A stretch of DNA of 64,000 bases from Marinobacter antarcticus. Its GTDB lineage: Bacteria; Pseudomonadota; Gammaproteobacteria; Pseudomonadales; Oleiphilaceae. The DNA lies in NCBI RefSeq assembly GCF_900142385.1, contig NZ_FRAQ01000004.1, positions 124,001 to 188,000 of the forward strand, read 5' to 3'. The translations under genes and the position numbers were made by a program. Below are positions 63,298-64,000 of this stretch, one piece after another. Within the stretch, counting starts at the first letter, position 1, and every line of letters begins with the position of its first letter. The notes below the pieces were generated by a model. The model worked only from the letters and a program-made list of their open reading frames with translations. It was not told the DNA's origin and did not search any database.

Positions 63298-63855
63298 GTG
63301 ATTAATGACATAAAAGCAGAAGCCGAAAAGAAAATGACCAAGAGCCTTGAATCTCTGCACTCGGCTTTCAACAAGATCCGTACCGGCCGTGCTCACCCGT
63401 CTATTCTGGACAGCGTGATGGTTAACTACTACGGTCAGGAAACGCCTCTGAAGCAGGTCGCGAGCGTTAACGTTGAAGACAACCGTACACTTGCCGTATC
63501 ACCTTGGGAAAAGAACCTGGTTCCGGTTATCGAAAAAGCCATTATGATGGCTGATCTCGGTCTTAACCCGGCAACCAGCGGTGATTTGATTCGTATCCCG
63601 ATGCCGATGCTGACTGAAGAAACCCGCAGAAACATGGTAAAGCAGTCGAAAGCGGATGCCGAGAATGGTCGTGTTTCTATCCGGAATGCCCGTCGCGATG
63701 CAAACAGCACGATGAAAGAGCTGCTGAAAGATAAAGACATTAGCGAAGACGACGAGCGCAGGGGTGAGGAAGAAATCCAGAAGCTCACTGACCGCTATAT
63801 TGCTGAAGTTGAGAAAATGCTCAAAGCGAAAGAAGAGGATCTGATGGCGGTCTGA
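63298..63855 (+). CDS. frr: Ribosome recycling factor
   Basis: A 185-residue RRF: KIRTGRAHPSILDSVMVNYY, DNRTLAVSPWEKNLVPVIEK, RIPMPMLTEETRRNMVKQS, and the helical C-terminus. It starts at a GTG (63298) with GAGGA upstream, which may keep its level below that of UMP kinase. It splits post-termination ribosomes with EF-G. Follows pyrH by 42 bases. Confidence 0.97.
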   Translation: MINDIKAEAEKKMTKSLESLHSAFNKIRTGRAHPSILDSVMVNYYGQETPLKQVASVNVEDNRTLAVSPWEKNLVPVIEKAIMMADLGLNPATSGDLIRIPMPMLTEETRRNMVKQSKADAENGRVSIRNARRDANSTMKELLKDKDISEDDERRGEEEIQKLTDRYIAEVEKMLKAKEEDLMAV

Positions 63856-63923
63856 TTGCCTCGGTTCACTTTCAAGCGAAACGCGCGGCTGGTGGGTTTT
63901 CTGCTGGACGCACAGGGGATTTC

Positions 63924-64000
63924 ATGACGGGAACAGTATCCGCAGAGATTCCGGTGTCGGCTGATAGCCGGCCCCGGCATGTGGCCATTATCATGGACGG
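63924..64000 (+). CDS. uppS: Isoprenyl transferase (undecaprenyl diphosphate synthase), 5' end only
   Basis: Only 25 codons are inside the window: the start ATG at 63924 after AGGGGAT, then a short non-conserved leader and RPRHVAIIMDG, which opens every cis-prenyltransferase and contains the catalytic aspartate. Gene order after frr agrees with uppS, which makes the lipid carrier for peptidoglycan. The rest lies beyond the window edge. Confidence 0.85.
   Translation, partial: MTGTVSAEIPVSADSRPRHVAIIMD

Overview
The window looks like chromosomal DNA of a halotolerant marine gammaproteobacterium, most likely Marinobacter or a close relative. This is inferred from the gene order map-glnD-dapC-arsC-like-dapD-dapE and rpsB-tsf-pyrH-frr-uppS, the Pseudomonas-like long DapD, a glucosylglycerate (compatible solute) operon, a BCCT osmolyte transporter and marine-type lipoprotein hydrolases. 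No sequence search was run, so the genus is a judgement from protein sequence style and gene order.

Region 1 (1-8.1 kb) is a catabolic cluster. A LysR regulator (cut by the left edge) is divergent from a class III aminotransferase, a two-subunit CoA-transferase, a polar amino acid ABC importer (binding protein, two permeases, ATPase), a histone-deacetylase-like amidohydrolase and a RidA-type imine deaminase. A perfect 12-bp inverted repeat lies between the regulator and the operon. Region 2 (8.1-13.8 kb) holds a lipase-family hydrolase, a decayed ADP-ribosylglycohydrolase gene, tRNA-Pro(GGG), a membrane-anchored glutamate-synthase-like flavoprotein and a BCCT transporter. Region 3 (13.8-17.7 kb) is a three-gene operon of a retropepsin-like lipoprotein, an inactive transglutaminase fused to membrane helices, and an ATP-grasp glutamate-ligase-like protein. 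Region 4 (18-32.6 kb) is mixed metabolism: rmuC, an unknown periplasmic protein, an AraC regulator divergent from a CaiB/BaiF CoA-transferase, a penicillin-acylase-family lipoprotein convergent with a VolA-like lipase, an enoyl-CoA hydratase, class I fumarase and selO.

Region 5 (32.7-38.6 kb) is an operon for making and recycling glucosylglycerate: glycerate kinase, phosphatase, GpgS synthase, glucosylglycerate phosphorylase, and a DUF3524 glycosyltransferase. Region 6 (38.8-52.1 kb) is the accessory part: two quinone/alkene oxidoreductases; an orphan type VI secretion unit (VgrG, a VasX-like pore-forming effector and a membrane protein that is probably its immunity factor) whose genes overlap by ATGA; a ParD-like/zeta toxin-antitoxin pair with a palindromic promoter; a DUF1853 protein; glyoxalase I; and an unusual half-ClpB-like protein with a degenerate ATPase site, overlapping an unrecognised small gene. 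Region 7 (52.2-64 kb) is the conserved core: a membrane-anchored cold-shock protein, slyX, lysine/diaminopimelate genes, glnD, map, and the rpsB-tsf-pyrH-frr-uppS translation/envelope operon (uppS cut by the right edge).

The best candidate for an undescribed system is the half-ClpB-like gene with its overlapping partner (50.3-52.1 kb). Next are the deacetylase/aminotransferase/CoA-transferase catabolic cluster and the effector unit that lacks the usual adaptor. I saw no insertion sequence, prophage or CRISPR array.
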